NCBI GenBank assembly: GCA_022432975.1
Contig: CM039516.1
Coordinates: 27,375,571 to 27,439,570 of the forward strand
DNA: 64,000 nucleotides
Source: Begonia masoniana
Taxonomy: Eukaryota; Streptophyta; Magnoliopsida; Cucurbitales; Begoniaceae
Direction of reading: 5' to 3'
Part shown: positions 11,409 to 24,033 of the stretch, one piece after another
How the letters are laid out: every line of letters begins with the position of its first letter
Numbering within the stretch: the stretch's first letter is position 1
The notes under the pieces: generated by a model
Databases searched by the model: none
What the model was told of the DNA's origin: nothing
The model's input: only the letters and a program-made list of their open reading frames with translations
Program-made: the position numbers and the translations under genes

Positions 11409-13912
11409 TGTAACACCCGACAACTTCAACCGGGTGACTTCCTAACTGTATTAACGGTCATGAATATTCAATCTTCACGGTTTAGAGTTTTATGCCAAGC
11501 TTAATTAATTACATGTGGATTTAAACTAGGTTGAGTGGCAAAGTTGTAATAATGGAGGATTGAGACCAGTATTTAAAGAAAAAGGAAAGGATTCAAACCT
11601 CATTTAAACCACTGTAGCCGTCATCTCTTACTCTCGGTGATTTCCCCTCCCGTGCTCTCGCACTCTGTCAGCTGGAAATCCCTCCTTCGACCATCGATTT
11701 CCTTGCTGCTTCTCGGCTACTTTGTGGTCGAGGTACGAGTTTGCCAATGTAGCTATCTTTTAGTCGTTAAGCTCTGTTTTCAGCTATGTGTTGAAGTTCT
11801 GGATTCTTCAATGGCCGAGTATTAGTAAGGGTATTTTTAAAATCTGAAAGTGGTAATGTCATTCCGAATCAATTTTGGACATTAAACAACCAACCCTGAG
11901 TTATCGCTAATCGAATCTGTCTGTTTTGGGTTTTGGATTTCAAACTGCACAGAGAACTATACTAAGGATTCGGGAGTGACTATAGCTATTAGATTTTAAG
12001 ATGACTTGTGATTAGAATTAATAGGATTTTGTTTTAACTACTGCAATGTAAATGTTTTAGGTGAAGAAGTTTGAAGAGAAAGGAGCTCAAATTACTAAGG
12101 AGACCAGGTAAGTGAATGTATAGGTTTCTCGGTCGTTAGGACCCTACATCAAATGATTCTAGGTAGAAACTCGTACGATGATTAGTAGTTCCTTATGTTA
12201 CTGACTAGCATTTATGTTGATGATTAGTTCAATAGTAAGGTTTCATGTTGGATAGTGCTCTGTTCTGTAGCTTGATGATTTAAGAATTTCCATGTACATG
12301 CATCATGACTATTTTATGCATATGAAAATGTTTTTAAGAGCATGGTTTTCTCATGAATAAAGTAAGATAATGAAGTAAATCTTATGCAACGTGAATTAAG
12401 TGAGGGTTGGGGGCGGTTTGACGTATGTCACTGTCCAAAAGGAAGGACCATGATTACGACCCGCAAGGGATTATGTACACTCTCACTGTCAACTCCCTTT
12501 ACCGGCACAAATCCTCTCTTAATTCACACAACATGAATGAGGAATATGATTGATGAATACGAATGATGAATACGAATGATGAATATGAATGAAGAATACC
12601 AATGATTTATATGATTGTTGAACATGAATGATGAATAAGAATAGAGATTTTGTGTATAATTACAAATAAGAAAAGATTCATGAGCATTTGTTTCTCAAAT
12701 GAGCATTCATGCATACTTGTTAGTATTGCATTCCTTACTAAGCATTAGGCTTATAGTTTAAACCTTATGATGTAGGTGACGAGATTTCAGGTAAGGATCC
12801 CAAAGTCTATGATGATGTCTGAGCTTGGTTGCTGGAAGGTTATCAGGGTGCAATTTCTGTGGCTGGATGGCAAATGAGACCCCTGGTTAATGTTTTTATG
12901 GTTTTAGTTATGATAATGAATATAATAGGTTAAGTAGGACAAGACTATTTCTTTCTAACATTGAGTCCTCTTTTGAAGTTGTCTGTTGACCGCTGAATCT
13001 AGAAATAATTTAAAGGATAGTTGGATGGTCTGTTTGCTTAAGTCTTCCGCTATATGAATTCTAGATGAGTTACTGATTTTCATTTGTATGAATGTTATAC
13101 CATTGAAGTTTGAAATCAGTGAAGGTTAAGTTACCGGATGATGTAAGTGTTATTTCATCGTCCAATGATCGGTAGATGTAGAGTGTTTAAGTCATCGAAA
13201 GATGTAAGTTAATTTTGTCGTCTAGTGATCGGCAGATGAGGTGTATTTAAATTACCGGATAATGTAAGTGTTATTTCATCGCCCAGTGACCGGTAGATGT
13301 AGCCATCAGAAGATGTAAGTTTAATTTTGTCGTCTAGTGATCGGCAGATGAGGTGTATTTAAGTTACCAGATGATGTAAGTGTTATTTCATCGCCCAGTG
13401 ACCGGTAGATGTAGAGTGTTTAAGCCATCGGATGATGTAAGTTTAATTTTGTCATCTAGTGATCGGCAAACGAGGTGTATTTAAGTTACCGGATGATGTA
13501 AGTGTTATTTCATCGTCCAGTGACCGGTAGATGTAGAGTGTTTAAGCCATCGGAAGATGTAAGTATAGTTTTGTCGTCTAGCGACTGGTAGATGAAGTGC
13601 ATTTAAGTTACCGGATGATATAAACGTTGTTTTGTCGTCTAGTGATCGGTAGATGTGGTTTATTCTTCTATCGGTAGATGCAGTCTAAGTGTTTAAGTTT
13701 CTCTTCATCAGCTGAATACATTGCACTGCCCGCCGACAGATGTGTAATGTATTTCTTTGCTGAGCGATGCCTAGTGAATCGTGCATGACATCTTGAGTTA
13801 AGTTATGTTTAAAAAAGAAATATATTACCAATAATGAATAAAGTGTGAGTAACAAGAATTAAATGATTAAGAAAGATACGGATTATGTGACGATCCCTCT
13901 GGGGTCGTTACA
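11409..13912 (+). mobile_element. Solo LTR D inside the integrase of element A
   Basis: 2504 bp, starting TGTAACACCC and ending GGGTCGTTACA, flanked by AGAGT (11404-11408) and AAAGT (13913-13917), a 5-bp target-site duplication with one change. The integrase reading of A resumes on the other side. No internal region, PBS or coding sequence is present, so this is a solo LTR left by LTR-LTR recombination. A TATTTAA box lies near 11570. Tandem repeats fill 13127-13690. Confidence 0.9.
13127..13690 (+). repeat. About 121-bp tandem repeat, 4.5 copies, in LTR D
   Basis: Units begin at 13130, 13251, 13362, 13484 and 13606, with period 111-122. Each is made of two related half-units of about 60 bp containing GATGTAAGT, TCATCG or TCGTCTAG and GATCGG(T/C)AGATG. 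Confidence 0.85.
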
Positions 13913-15685
13913 AAAGTCGTCGGTTTTATGGCAGGCGATAAAATGCGCCATTTTGGAGAATCTGTCCACAAGCACGAGAATAGAATCCTTATTGCGTCTC
14001 ATCCGTGGTAACCCCAAAACAAAATTCATGCTAATTTCTACCCAAGGGTGTGTAGGAATTGGTAATGGTAGGTAAAGTCCTTGGGGTAGAACTTTGCTAT
14101 TGGCCTTTTTACAAACATTGCACTGCTCAACATAGTGGTGCACGTCTTTCATCATGTGAGGCCAATAAAATCTTTCCTTCAGCATCTCTAGGGTTTTCTT
14201 TTCTCAAAAATGTCCAGACAATCCTCCTCCATGAGCCTCTTTAAGAAGGCATTATCTTAGACTGCATTCGGGAATACACAACTTCCCATTTTTAAGTAAA
14301 AATCCATCAACAAGGCTATATCCTCCTTCAGCCTTATTTTTACACTCTTGATAAAGCGTTCCAAAATCTTTATCGGATTCATACAAAGTCATTGATCCAT
14401 TCAAATCCGAAAAATCTAACGCCTAATTCCGTTAAGTGGATACTTCTTCGAGATAGAGCATCGACAACAGTATTATCAGACCCTTTCAAATATTTTAAAA
14501 TGTAGGGGAATCTTTACAAGAATTCCACTCATTTTGCGTGCCTCTTGTTGAGTTTGTGTTGGCTTTTAATATGCTTGAGTGATTGATGGTCGGAATGAAT
14601 CACAAACTCTTTCGACAAAAGGTAGTGTTGCCAATGTTCTATAGCTCTAATCACGGCATAAAATTCCTTGTCATAGGTAGAATAGTTCAAGGTAGCTCCT
14701 TTCAATTTTTCATTAAAATAAGCAAGAGGTTTTCCATCTTGAATCAATACAGCTCCAATGCCAATTCCGGAGGCATCACTCTTGATTTCAAAAACCTTAT
14801 TGAAATCGGGAAGTGCAAAAAATGGTGATTGACAAAGTTTATCTTTTATTAAATCGAAGCTACTTTGGCATGCCGGTGTCCAATTAAAGTCTACTCTTTT
14901 CTTGGTAAGATCCGTAATAGGAGCGACTAATGAACTGAAGTCTCTAATGAACCTCCTATAAAAAGAGGCTAATCCGTGAAAACTACGGACTTCAGTGATA
15001 CTATTAGGAGTGGGCCACTCCTTGATGGCTTTAACCTTATCTTCATCCGCTTCCAAGCCATCCTTAGAAATTATGAAGCCCAAAAAGTAAACCTTTTCTT
15101 GTCCAAAAGAGAATTTACCCAAATTCCCAGACAATTTACCTCGATGGAGAGTTTGAAAAAGTATCCTAAGATGGTTGAGATGTTGTGGAAGGTCGGGGCT
15201 ATACACCAAGATGTCATCGAAGTATACGACAACAAACTTTCCAAGAAGATCCTTAAGAACATGGTGCATTAACCTCATGAAAGTGCTCGGGGCTTTGGTA
15301 AGTCCGAATGGCATAACCATCCACTCAAACAATCCGTATTTTGTTTTGAAAGCGATTTTCCATTAATCACCTTCTTTCATCCGCATTTGGTGATATCCGC
15401 TCTTCAAGTCTACTTTAGAGAATATTGATGCTCCGCTCAATTCGTCCAACATATCTTTGAGTCGAGGGATAGGATACCTATATTTAATGGTAATTTGGTT
15501 GATAGCTTGACTATCAACACACATTCGCATAGAACCATCCTTTTTTGGTACCAACAAAGTAGTACAGCGCATGGGCTCATCGACTCTCTTATGTACCCTC
15601 TTTCCAATAACTCTTGGACTTTATCTTGCAATTCCTTTGCTTCTTCAGGCTTCATCCTATAGGCAGGTCGATTTGGTAACATAGC
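13913..15685 (-). pseudogene. pol: RT-RNase H-integrase N-terminus of element A
   Basis: From 15685 down: RT begins directly after the C insertion (LPNRPAYRM), with one frame change near 15560. The [11 protein letters not shown] loop is intact in the long open stretch 15332-14529, which also includes RNase H ([11 protein letters not shown]). A TGA at the expected Trp ends that stretch. Downstream is the integrase zinc-finger end (CNVCKK) and the core beginning at 14185-13913. The first catalytic Asp, expected in a SMDF-like motif, reads SMNF, which would abolish integration. The frame then runs into solo LTR D. Confidence 0.9.
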
Positions 15686-17946
15686 TGTAACGACTCTCAT
15701 ACTATTCCTAATTTCCCGTACGAAATTTTTCTTTTTCTTTTATACTTAGCGTTTAAGTGGAAAACAATTTAATAAAACGTTTAAAACAATTACAAAACAA
15801 TTACTTAAACCAACACGTACACAAACACCTACAAAATACAACCTCACCATTTCGCTAACACGATTCTATCTAAACCACAAATTCTATCCACATCACAATC
15901 ATACGCTTCACAATACCACTTAATTTCAAACCACCAATACTCCTACCTCTCCATAATCTCGCTCAAAACAACTCGTAACATATTTAAACAAAACACATTT
16001 CCATGAAAACGAACTGCGTAGTTTCGTTTAAAAGTTTAACATTTCTTCCTGTTTCAAAGAAAATACAAAGCAGTTCCATATCATTCAAATAACTGATTTA
16101 ACAAAACGCTTTATAAAACAGTTTGCCAAAACATCTGTATATAAATCTATCAGCTAACCAGAACCAAACATTCTAATATGTTCAACTATACAGTTTCATC
16201 TAACTAACCCATCATTTACCCAAAACATCTCTATATCTTTAATTACATCCCCACGGGTCATAATGGGCAGCGACTGCTCAGCACACTCCCACGGACCATC
16301 TTTCTTCAACTGATCATTTCTCGGGTGGAGGGATCTCGTAGTCACCTGTATCGGGATTACCTACACCATACAGACACCTATGAGATAAAATCTCAGTAAA
16401 TCCTACGTAAATGCAGATGCGTGCAGTGCATATGGAGTTTAGAAATCATGCATAACATACATAGCGTCGCAGACAGAACATCACCGAGATCTCATCCCCC
16501 TAACCGAAGGAGGCCCATCCAGTGGTCGGACTACCCCGTGCGGTTAGAGGAGGGGGGTACACGCTTACAACATGTACAGCCGTGTCTGAGCCCCACCTCG
16601 CGTGACCAGATAACATATTACGTTCATTAATTACATTACATGAGATGTGGTATTGGTAAAACCCTTAATCGGTCCAAACAATAGATCGATAGCCCCCAAT
16701 CTCTGGGCCACATCGGTTTTCTGAAAAATATCGTGCGGAAATTTATTTTCATGCTTAGTTGAAATACGTGATGCATGAACAGATATGAACATAAATAAAC
16801 AACCAACATGCATACCATCAAGACGAATAAAAGCATAACCTAATAAGCGACTAACCTAACTACCCAACCAAAGCAATTTAAAACAAACAATCCACTAAGA
16901 TCCTCGACGCGACATCGAAGTACGGTGTAGGCCAATCGGCCAGAGTAAGTCATGAGAACTTACCTGTCGTCCGTAGCTCGCTGGGGATGCTCGGTTATCT
17001 GTCCATCTATGGCTCAACCTACGACAAATATTCAAACTTTATTAAACTCAAGGTTAAAATCACCAATTACTCTCAAACTACTATTTCTAGCCTAATCCAA
17101 CTAAAACCTAACTAAACAGGCCACTAATTTGGGTTCGGTAAAACCGACCCAAAACTTTGAACGCGCGTAACTTTCGTGTCGGTTATCGGAATCGAACGAT
17201 TCCAGCGGCCACGTACTCCTCTAATAACCTATTTTAACCTATTAAAAGGAATTTTAAAACAAATAACCCTAGCTAGGTCAAAATTGGCAAAACCCGAACT
17301 GCCCCCTTAACCGGAAAATTCCCTTTTCTGGTTTTTCATTGAACCTCCTCCATTTCCACACCAATCGACCACCCACACCTTCAATTAGCATAATCTAATC
17401 AAATTCCAAAGCTTTACATAGGAAAACACGAATTCCCCAATTTGGAGCCCTCGATTTTTCCTTCAATCCGAGCTCTCCTTTGCCAGGAGACTTTTGCCGG
17501 CCTTAAGCTCGGCCATTCACCATCGAGAACGGCCAAAAGCGGCTGGTGACCGGAGCTCAATGCAGCTCGTCACCCACGGCCACAAACTAAGCGAGAAAGA
17601 GGGGAATAACTCACCGGTTTTCGATCGGGTTTGGCGCGAAAAAGCCGAACCTAGCACTGGCTTCAGCTCGCCGGAGTTTGCTCGTCTGAACGGTGACCAG
17701 AATCGCGTGGTCGCCGGAGGGACGTCGCTCGGCTCACTCTGTCGCTCTCGGGTGCTCGGGCCAAAGTGAAGAAGCAGAATGGCTTCGCGAGAAGCCATTC
17801 ATTTTTTAATTAAAAATAAGATTTTAATTTTAATTTTAATTTTATTTCTTTATTTATTTTATTAGTTTATTTATTTATTTTAACTAATTACTAAATTGCC
17901 CTCATGTAAAAGCTACGTACGTCATATAAATCTTTCGGGTGTTACA
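15686..17946 (-). mobile_element. Element C, 3' LTR
   Basis: Minus-strand start TGTAACACCC at 17946, end GAGTCGTTACA at 15686. It contains the two blocks conserved across this superfamily: the CGCGAGGTGGGGCTCAG block (about 16550-16625) and the AGGTAAGTTCTC/GGCCGATTGGCC block (about 16925-16970). Paired small ORFs on both strands near 17500-17800 are LTR sequence. Confidence 0.92.
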
Positions 17947-17961
17947 ATCCACCCACCTTAA
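17947..17961 (-). other. Polypurine tract of element C
   Basis: Minus-strand AAGGTGGGTGGAT directly before TGTAACACCC. The same tract precedes the LTRs of F and H. Confidence 0.8.
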
Positions 17962-20900
17962 TTAAAATTTTGTCCTCAAAATTTGACTTAGCTTGCAGTC
18001 ATTGACATTACTGTCTCATGTCTTGCTTATACTATGATTCACAATCGCTCCATTCTTTTCAACTCACCTTCATCCATCCCTACAAAATTTTGAACTCGCC
18101 ACACAAGGGTTTTGATCTAGCCCATACTTAAGGTCAATCTCTATGGTTCTAAACTAGAATCCCTAAAACCAAATGACGCATCGTTAACCTCCTAACCACG
18201 TCTACTGCGTTTGATTTGATTAACCAAGTCCTTGGTTGTGCACCACGTGCTAGTAATCCTCACGTCTCAATTTTTTAATATCCCAACTGCATTAATATGC
18301 ACTTAAATAATTTACACACACGTTAGTTTCCACTTAATCGTCCATAAGTTAAACTTCTTTTACTCTTTTGACTTGGCTTTATGTTCAGGCTTCCCCGATC
18401 TAAGCCTAATTCAAGTCCTCAATTTCCTAATGAAGCAACCTCAAAGTCTTCTCCCATAGAAGTTTCTCTCAGCTATTACTTTATATCACATCTACGTCCA
18501 AGTTTCCTAACATCAATTAGATCGAATATCATCTAAAGTTCCTTCCAACTCTTGGGCTGTAATCCAAACTTAAACATAGTTTCATCAACTCTGTCTCAAA
18601 TTGGGATACACACCAACTCAATTTCTATATTAACTTCGAAACCGTATTCTTTATCTTTAATTGCCTACACGTGTCCTCGCTCACGTATCGAGTTTTTACA
18701 AAATTTCCTAAGTCCTCAATCGAGCGATCTCTAAATGGGTATTCGACATCTGACGACTCGCGCATGCGTTGGTCTATACTTAATCCTCCAAAACATTAAA
18801 CTCTCTAACTCTTCTAATTAACCTCACGTTCAGGTTTCCTCTGGTTACTTCCTTAGACAGTAGCCATACCTAAGCTTCCTATCATCTTTTTGAATTGACT
18901 AACACTTAAAAGTTTCTGCAAACTCTCGGATTGTAAGACAACATCTACGTAAATTCATCTACCTCGACCATAGTAGAAACGTACAACTACTAAAATTCTT
19001 GCATTTTTTCCTTTATGACGATTCCTCCTAAACTCTTTCATCAATATTGCCCCAAGTCACCCACTTCATTGGGCAATGTACCAATCTCGATAATTATTTC
19101 AGGGCGGGTTTTCACAACTATCTCAAACTATATCCTCGAAATTCCTCAAAATCCCACTGAGTCCAACTGTGAGCTAATGCGGTTACTTTCTTAAGGCTCT
19201 CGTTCCTTTATGAATAAGTTCCTATAAGTATCACTTTTTCCTTCTACGCCACATTAGCGAGCCCTCTCGCTATGCCCTTAGCTGAAACTCTCTTACTTCC
19301 TACGTTATGCCCATTAGTCTAACTTAAATCTCTATCAGCTCCGAGTAGCGTCAAGTCCATAAATTTCACAATCAATGCGCTCTAAACTACACACTCTCAT
19401 CTTAGGTCATTTATGTATCTAGTGGTCTTGGCTCGTTAAATACGAGTCGAACTCCTAGAAATTTCTAACTTAGTCTCACTTCTAAGTTCACTTAAATGGC
19501 TTCCCGAGCGAAACCACATTCTCTTTATTCAACATATTACGAATTTCACAAATCGAACAACATTAGCCACTGAGCTAGGCTTCTAATCTTAACTCTTCTT
19601 TCAATTTAACAATCCCCTGCACTTACCTCTAATATCGCACGAGGATTTCTTCAAAGTTATACAATGATCTATCCTCTCTCGTTCCCCCTAGTCGGGTTCG
19701 AATATTCTACTTGTCTACTTGACTCGCATGCAACGATTCTTCCAACCATCTTCTTGTTTGCGAACTTGTTGTAGGTAAGTTTACGCCTTTATTCCAATTC
19801 TCCTTAAGTCCTCAAATCCTACCATTTTTATTCTCCAATAATTTGAAACATCTCTTCTTTAATGATAACCTTCCTAGTTCCTCAAACACTAATGCTTCTA
19901 CCTTCATCCTGGAGGTAGCCTTATGGTTGTGGCTCCTAACTTAAATTGTACCAACTATAGATTCACAACTTAACTCCTATATCTTTTGCTTCATAATCTA
20001 ATCAAGCAACACTAATTGTCTGACGTGTCCCCAACTCGTCAATTATTCTTAACTTTTCCAAGTCTCCCCCTTACAGTGTGTCGATCATAGTCTTTTCACG
20101 AGTTGACAATTGTCCTTTATTTGTCAGACTACTAGGACGGCACTTATTTCCTAGAGAATGACCAATTTCAGTAACCTGAGGACCACTTGCATATTACTTT
20201 TCATATAACTCTAACCCTTTATTGTCTCTAATTCGTTAACCTTCCAACTCCGAGTAATTACCCTTATCCTTTTCTCCTTAAGTCCTCAAATCCTACCATT
20301 TTTATTCTCCAATAATTTGAAACATCTCTTCTTTAATGATAACCTTCCTAGTTCCTCAAACACTAATGCTTCTACCTTCATCCTGGAGGTAGCCTTATGG
20401 TTGTGGCTCCTAACTTAAATTGTACCAACTATAGATTCACAACTTAACTCCTATATCTTTTGCTTCATAATCTAATCAAGCAACACTAATTGTCTGACGT
20501 GTCCCCAACTCGTCAATTATTCTTAACTTTTCCAAGTCTCCCCCTTACAGTGTGTCGATCATAGTCTTTTCACGAGTTGACAATTGTCCTTTATTTGTCA
20601 GACTACTAGGACGGCACTTATTTCCTAGAGAATGACCAATTTCAGTAACCTGAGGACCTATATATTTATCGATATAGGTTGATATGCATATCCCGGTGCA
20701 ATCGCTTAGATCTCACATCATGATTTTGCATTGATTCATTACGTCCTCCGAATCACCGCGGAAATAGCAACCTCCCATACCCTCTCATCAATTAATATAA
20801 GTTTTAATTCTTGAATATCATTTTCATCTAGATACTTCCAGCTTCCCGTGGATCTAGGTTATTTAAATTTCTGCTAATTGTACGTACTAACGGTACCTCG

Positions 20901-21249
20901 ACAATCTAGAACATTCCCTAGTAAGTCTTACATCTAAACTCCAAATTTCTCCTCGATTAATCATATTCTAAACCCTAAGGGTCTGTCAAGTAGGGTCTAG
21001 TTCTATTTATTTAAACCTTACATCCCGTAAGTTGTACTCTTCTCTATTTTTAGCTTACTTCAACCTATCACACAATTATCATCTCCACAATTTTATTTCT
21101 ACCCTACATCCCCACTCTAATATTCTTCATTCCTTTAATTATCGAAATAAAACTATATCTAGAACAACTAATGGTTGGCCGTTATCCTCGTTTTTGTTCT
21201 GGGCAATTATCCTCGATGTAACCTTATTCTTATCCCTACCAGGTCTCGG
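17962..21249 (-). other. Non-coding internal region of element C
   Basis: About 3.3 kb rich in C+T words on the plus strand, with stops in all frames and no RT, RNase H or integrase motif that I can read. It is partly similar to the internal regions of F and H. It contains a perfect duplication (19799-20184 and 20273-20658). Confidence 0.7.
19799..20658 (+). repeat. 386-bp direct duplication, period 474
   Basis: 19799-20184 recurs at 20273-20658 with no difference I can see. The second copy ends at a TATATATTTA tract, the same relative position at which element F carries a 500-bp AT tract with flanking duplication. Confidence 0.85.
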
Positions 21250-21605
21250 GTACTCCTTGACGTAGTGACTAATCACTCCACATCTAAAGCACCTTTCTGT
21301 GCCTAATCTACAATTGCCATAGTGTTCCTTCTGGCATTCAGGACACAGAGGTCTCTGACTTGTATGCGCTTTCGGCGGCTTTGTTTGATTTCTTCCTTGC
21401 CCACCCTCTTCGTGCCGTGGTTATTGAGAGTGACTAGTCCTTGGATCCTAGGGTTTTCTTGGTTCGTCAACATCTCAAGCTGACGAGATTGTCTATCTAT
21501 AAGCTGCGCTTGTCAGTCAATGAGTTGGGATTATTGGGCAATGAAATCCTTAAGGTGATCTATCGTATCGTCTCGGTCGTCTAGATCATTCCCTCGACGC
21601 ACCAT
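21250..21605 (-). pseudogene. gag: Gag remnant of element C
   Basis: An ATG at 21605 starts MVRRGNDLDDRDDT, the N-terminus also seen in element F. After about 25 codons a TAA interrupts it. Further down, 21365-21250 encodes a decayed zinc-finger region (CPECQKEHYGNC, then CFRCGVISHYVKEY, last Cys lost), matching that of element L. The gag core between them is deleted, so no packaging protein can be made. Confidence 0.75.
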
Positions 21606-21755
21606 ATTTATAAATAACTCCTATAAAAGTTAAAACGAATAATCCTAAGAAACTAAATTCAAAGAAAGCAATAAACATACTTACAGTTGATGAAGGATGT
21701 CCGCGTAGTGGCTGTGCAGTCGAGCAGTCTACAGAACCGTTTTTAAAACCCGGGG

Positions 21756-21767
21756 GTTCTGATACCA
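21756..21767 (-). other. Primer-binding site of element C
   Basis: Minus-strand TGGTATCAGAAC, one change from the initiator-Met tRNA complement, four bases from the LTR end at 21772. Confidence 0.85.
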
Positions 21768-21771
21768 TAAT

Positions 21772-24033
21772 TGTAACGACCCTCATACTATTCCTAATTT
21801 CCCGTACGAAATTCTTCTTTTTCTTTTATACTTAGCGTTTAAGTGGAAAACAATTTAATAAAACGTTTAAAACAATTACAAAACAATTATTTAAACCAAC
21901 ACGTACACAAATACCTACAAAATACAACCTCACCATTTCGCTAACACGATTCTATCTATACCACAAATTCTATCCACATCACAATCATACGCTTCACAAT
22001 ACAACTTAATTTCAAACCACCAATACTCCTACCTCTCCATAATCTCGCTCAAAACAACTCGTGACATATTTAAACAAAATATATTTCCATGAAAACGAAC
22101 TGCGTAGTTACGTTTAAAAGTTTAACATTTCCTTCTGTTTCAAAGAAAATACCAAGCAGTTCCATATCATTCAAATAACTGATTTAAAAAAACGCTTTAT
22201 AAAACAGTTTGCCAAAACATCTGTATATAAATCTATCAGCTAACCAGAACCAAACATCCTAATATGTTCAACTATACAGTTTCATCTAACTAACCCATCA
22301 TTTACCCAAAACATCTCTATACCTTTGATTACATCCCCACGGGTCATAATGGGCACCGACTGCTCAGCACACTCCCACGGGCCATCTTTCTTCAACTGAT
22401 CATTTCTCGGGTGGAAGGATCTCGTAGTCACCTGTATCGGGATTACCTACACCATACAGACACCTATGAGATAAAATCTCAGTAAATCCTACGTAAATGC
22501 AGATGCGTGCAGTGCATATGGAGTTTAGAAATCATGCATAACATACAGAGCGTCGCAGACAGAATATCTCCGAGATCTCATCCCCCCAACCGAAGGGGAC
22601 CTATCCAGCGGTCGGACTACCCCGTGCGGTTAGAGGAGGGGGGTACACGCTTACAACACGTACAGCCGTGTTTGAACCCCACCTCGCGTGACCAGATAAC
22701 AGATTACGTTCATTAATTACATTACATGAGATGTGGTATTGGTCAGACCCTTAATCGGTCCACACAATAGATCGATAGCCCCCAATCTCTGGGCCACATC
22801 GGTTTTCTGAAAAACATCGTGCAGAAATTCATTTTCATGCCTAGTTGAAATACGTGATGCATGAAAAGATATGAGCATAAATAAACAACCAACATGCATA
22901 CCATCAAGACGAATAAAAGCATAACCTAATAAGCGACTAACCTAACTACCCAACCAAAGCAATTTAAAACAAACAATCCACTAAGATCCTCGACGCGACA
23001 TCGAAGTACGGTGTAGGCCAATCGGCCAGAGTAAGTCACGAGAACTTACCTGTCGTCCGTAGCTCGCTGGGGATGCTCGGTTATCTGTCCATCTATGGCT
23101 CAACCTACGACAAATATTCAAACTTTATTAAACTCAAGGTTAAAATCACCAATTACTCCCAAACTACTATTTCTAGCCTAATCCAACTAAAACCTAACTA
23201 AACTGGCAACTAATTTGGGTTCGGTAAAACCGACCCAAAACTTTGAACACGCATAACTTTCGCGTCGGTTATCAGAATCGAACGATTCTAGCGGCCACGT
23301 ACTCATCTAATAACCTATTTTAACCTACCAAAAGGAATTTTAAAACAAATAACCCTAGCTAGGTCAAAATTGGTAAAACCCGAACTGCCCCCTTAACCGG
23401 AAAATTCCCTTTTCTGGTTTTTCATCGAACCTCCTCCATTTCCACACCAATCGACCACCCACACCTTCAATTAGCATAATCTAATCAAATTCCAAGGCTT
23501 TACATAGGAAAACCCGAATTCCCCAATTTGGAGACCTCGGTTTTTCCTTCAATCTGAGCTCTCCTTTGCCAGGAGACCTTCGCCGGCCTTAAGCTCGGCC
23601 ATTCACCGTCGAGAACGGCCAAAAGCGGCCGGTGACCGGAGCTCAATGCAGCTCGTCACCCACGGCCACAAACCTAGCAAGAAACAGGGGAAGAACTCAC
23701 CGGTTTTCGATCGGGTCTGGCGCGGAAAAGCTGAACCGAGCGTTGGCTTCGGCTCACCGGAGTTTGCTCGTCTGAACGGTGACTGGAATCGCGTGGTCGC
23801 CGGAGGGACATCGCTCGGCTCACTCTGTCGCTCTCGGGTGCTCGGGCCGAAGTGAAGAAGCAGAATGGCTTCGCGAGAAGCCATTCTGTTTTTAATTAAA
23901 AATAAGATTTTAATTTTAATTTTAATTTTATTTCTTTATTTATTTTATTAGTTTATTTATTTATTTTAACTAATTAGTAAATCGACCTCATGTAAAAGCT
24001 ACGTACGTCATATAAATCTTTCAGGGTGTTACA
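21772..24033 (-). mobile_element. Element C, 5' LTR
   Basis: 2262 bp, minus-strand TGTAACACCC at 24033 to GGGTCGTTACA at 21772. Near-identical in layout to the left copy, differing by scattered substitutions. It carries both conserved superfamily blocks (about 22640-22710 and 23010-23055). Confidence 0.92.

Larger units (their letters stand above)
15686..24033 (-). mobile_element. Element C, complete non-autonomous LTR retrotransposon
   Basis: 8348 bp flanked by ATAGC (15681-15685 and 24034-24038). LTRs are 15686-17946 and 21772-24033, 2261 and 2262 bp. The PBS adjoins the right LTR, so the element points to minus. It sits in the protease-RT linker of element A. The 3.8-kb internal region has only gag scraps and otherwise no coding sequence I can recognise, which fits a LARD-type derivative mobilised in trans. 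The near-equal LTR lengths argue that it is one of the younger insertions. Confidence 0.93.

Noticed and set aside
17494..17798. Overlapping ORFs on both strands, also at 23603-23884, 48739-48942 and 55465-55806
   Set aside because: They occupy the same place in each C and F LTR copy, in GC-rich LTR sequence; no start context or domain.
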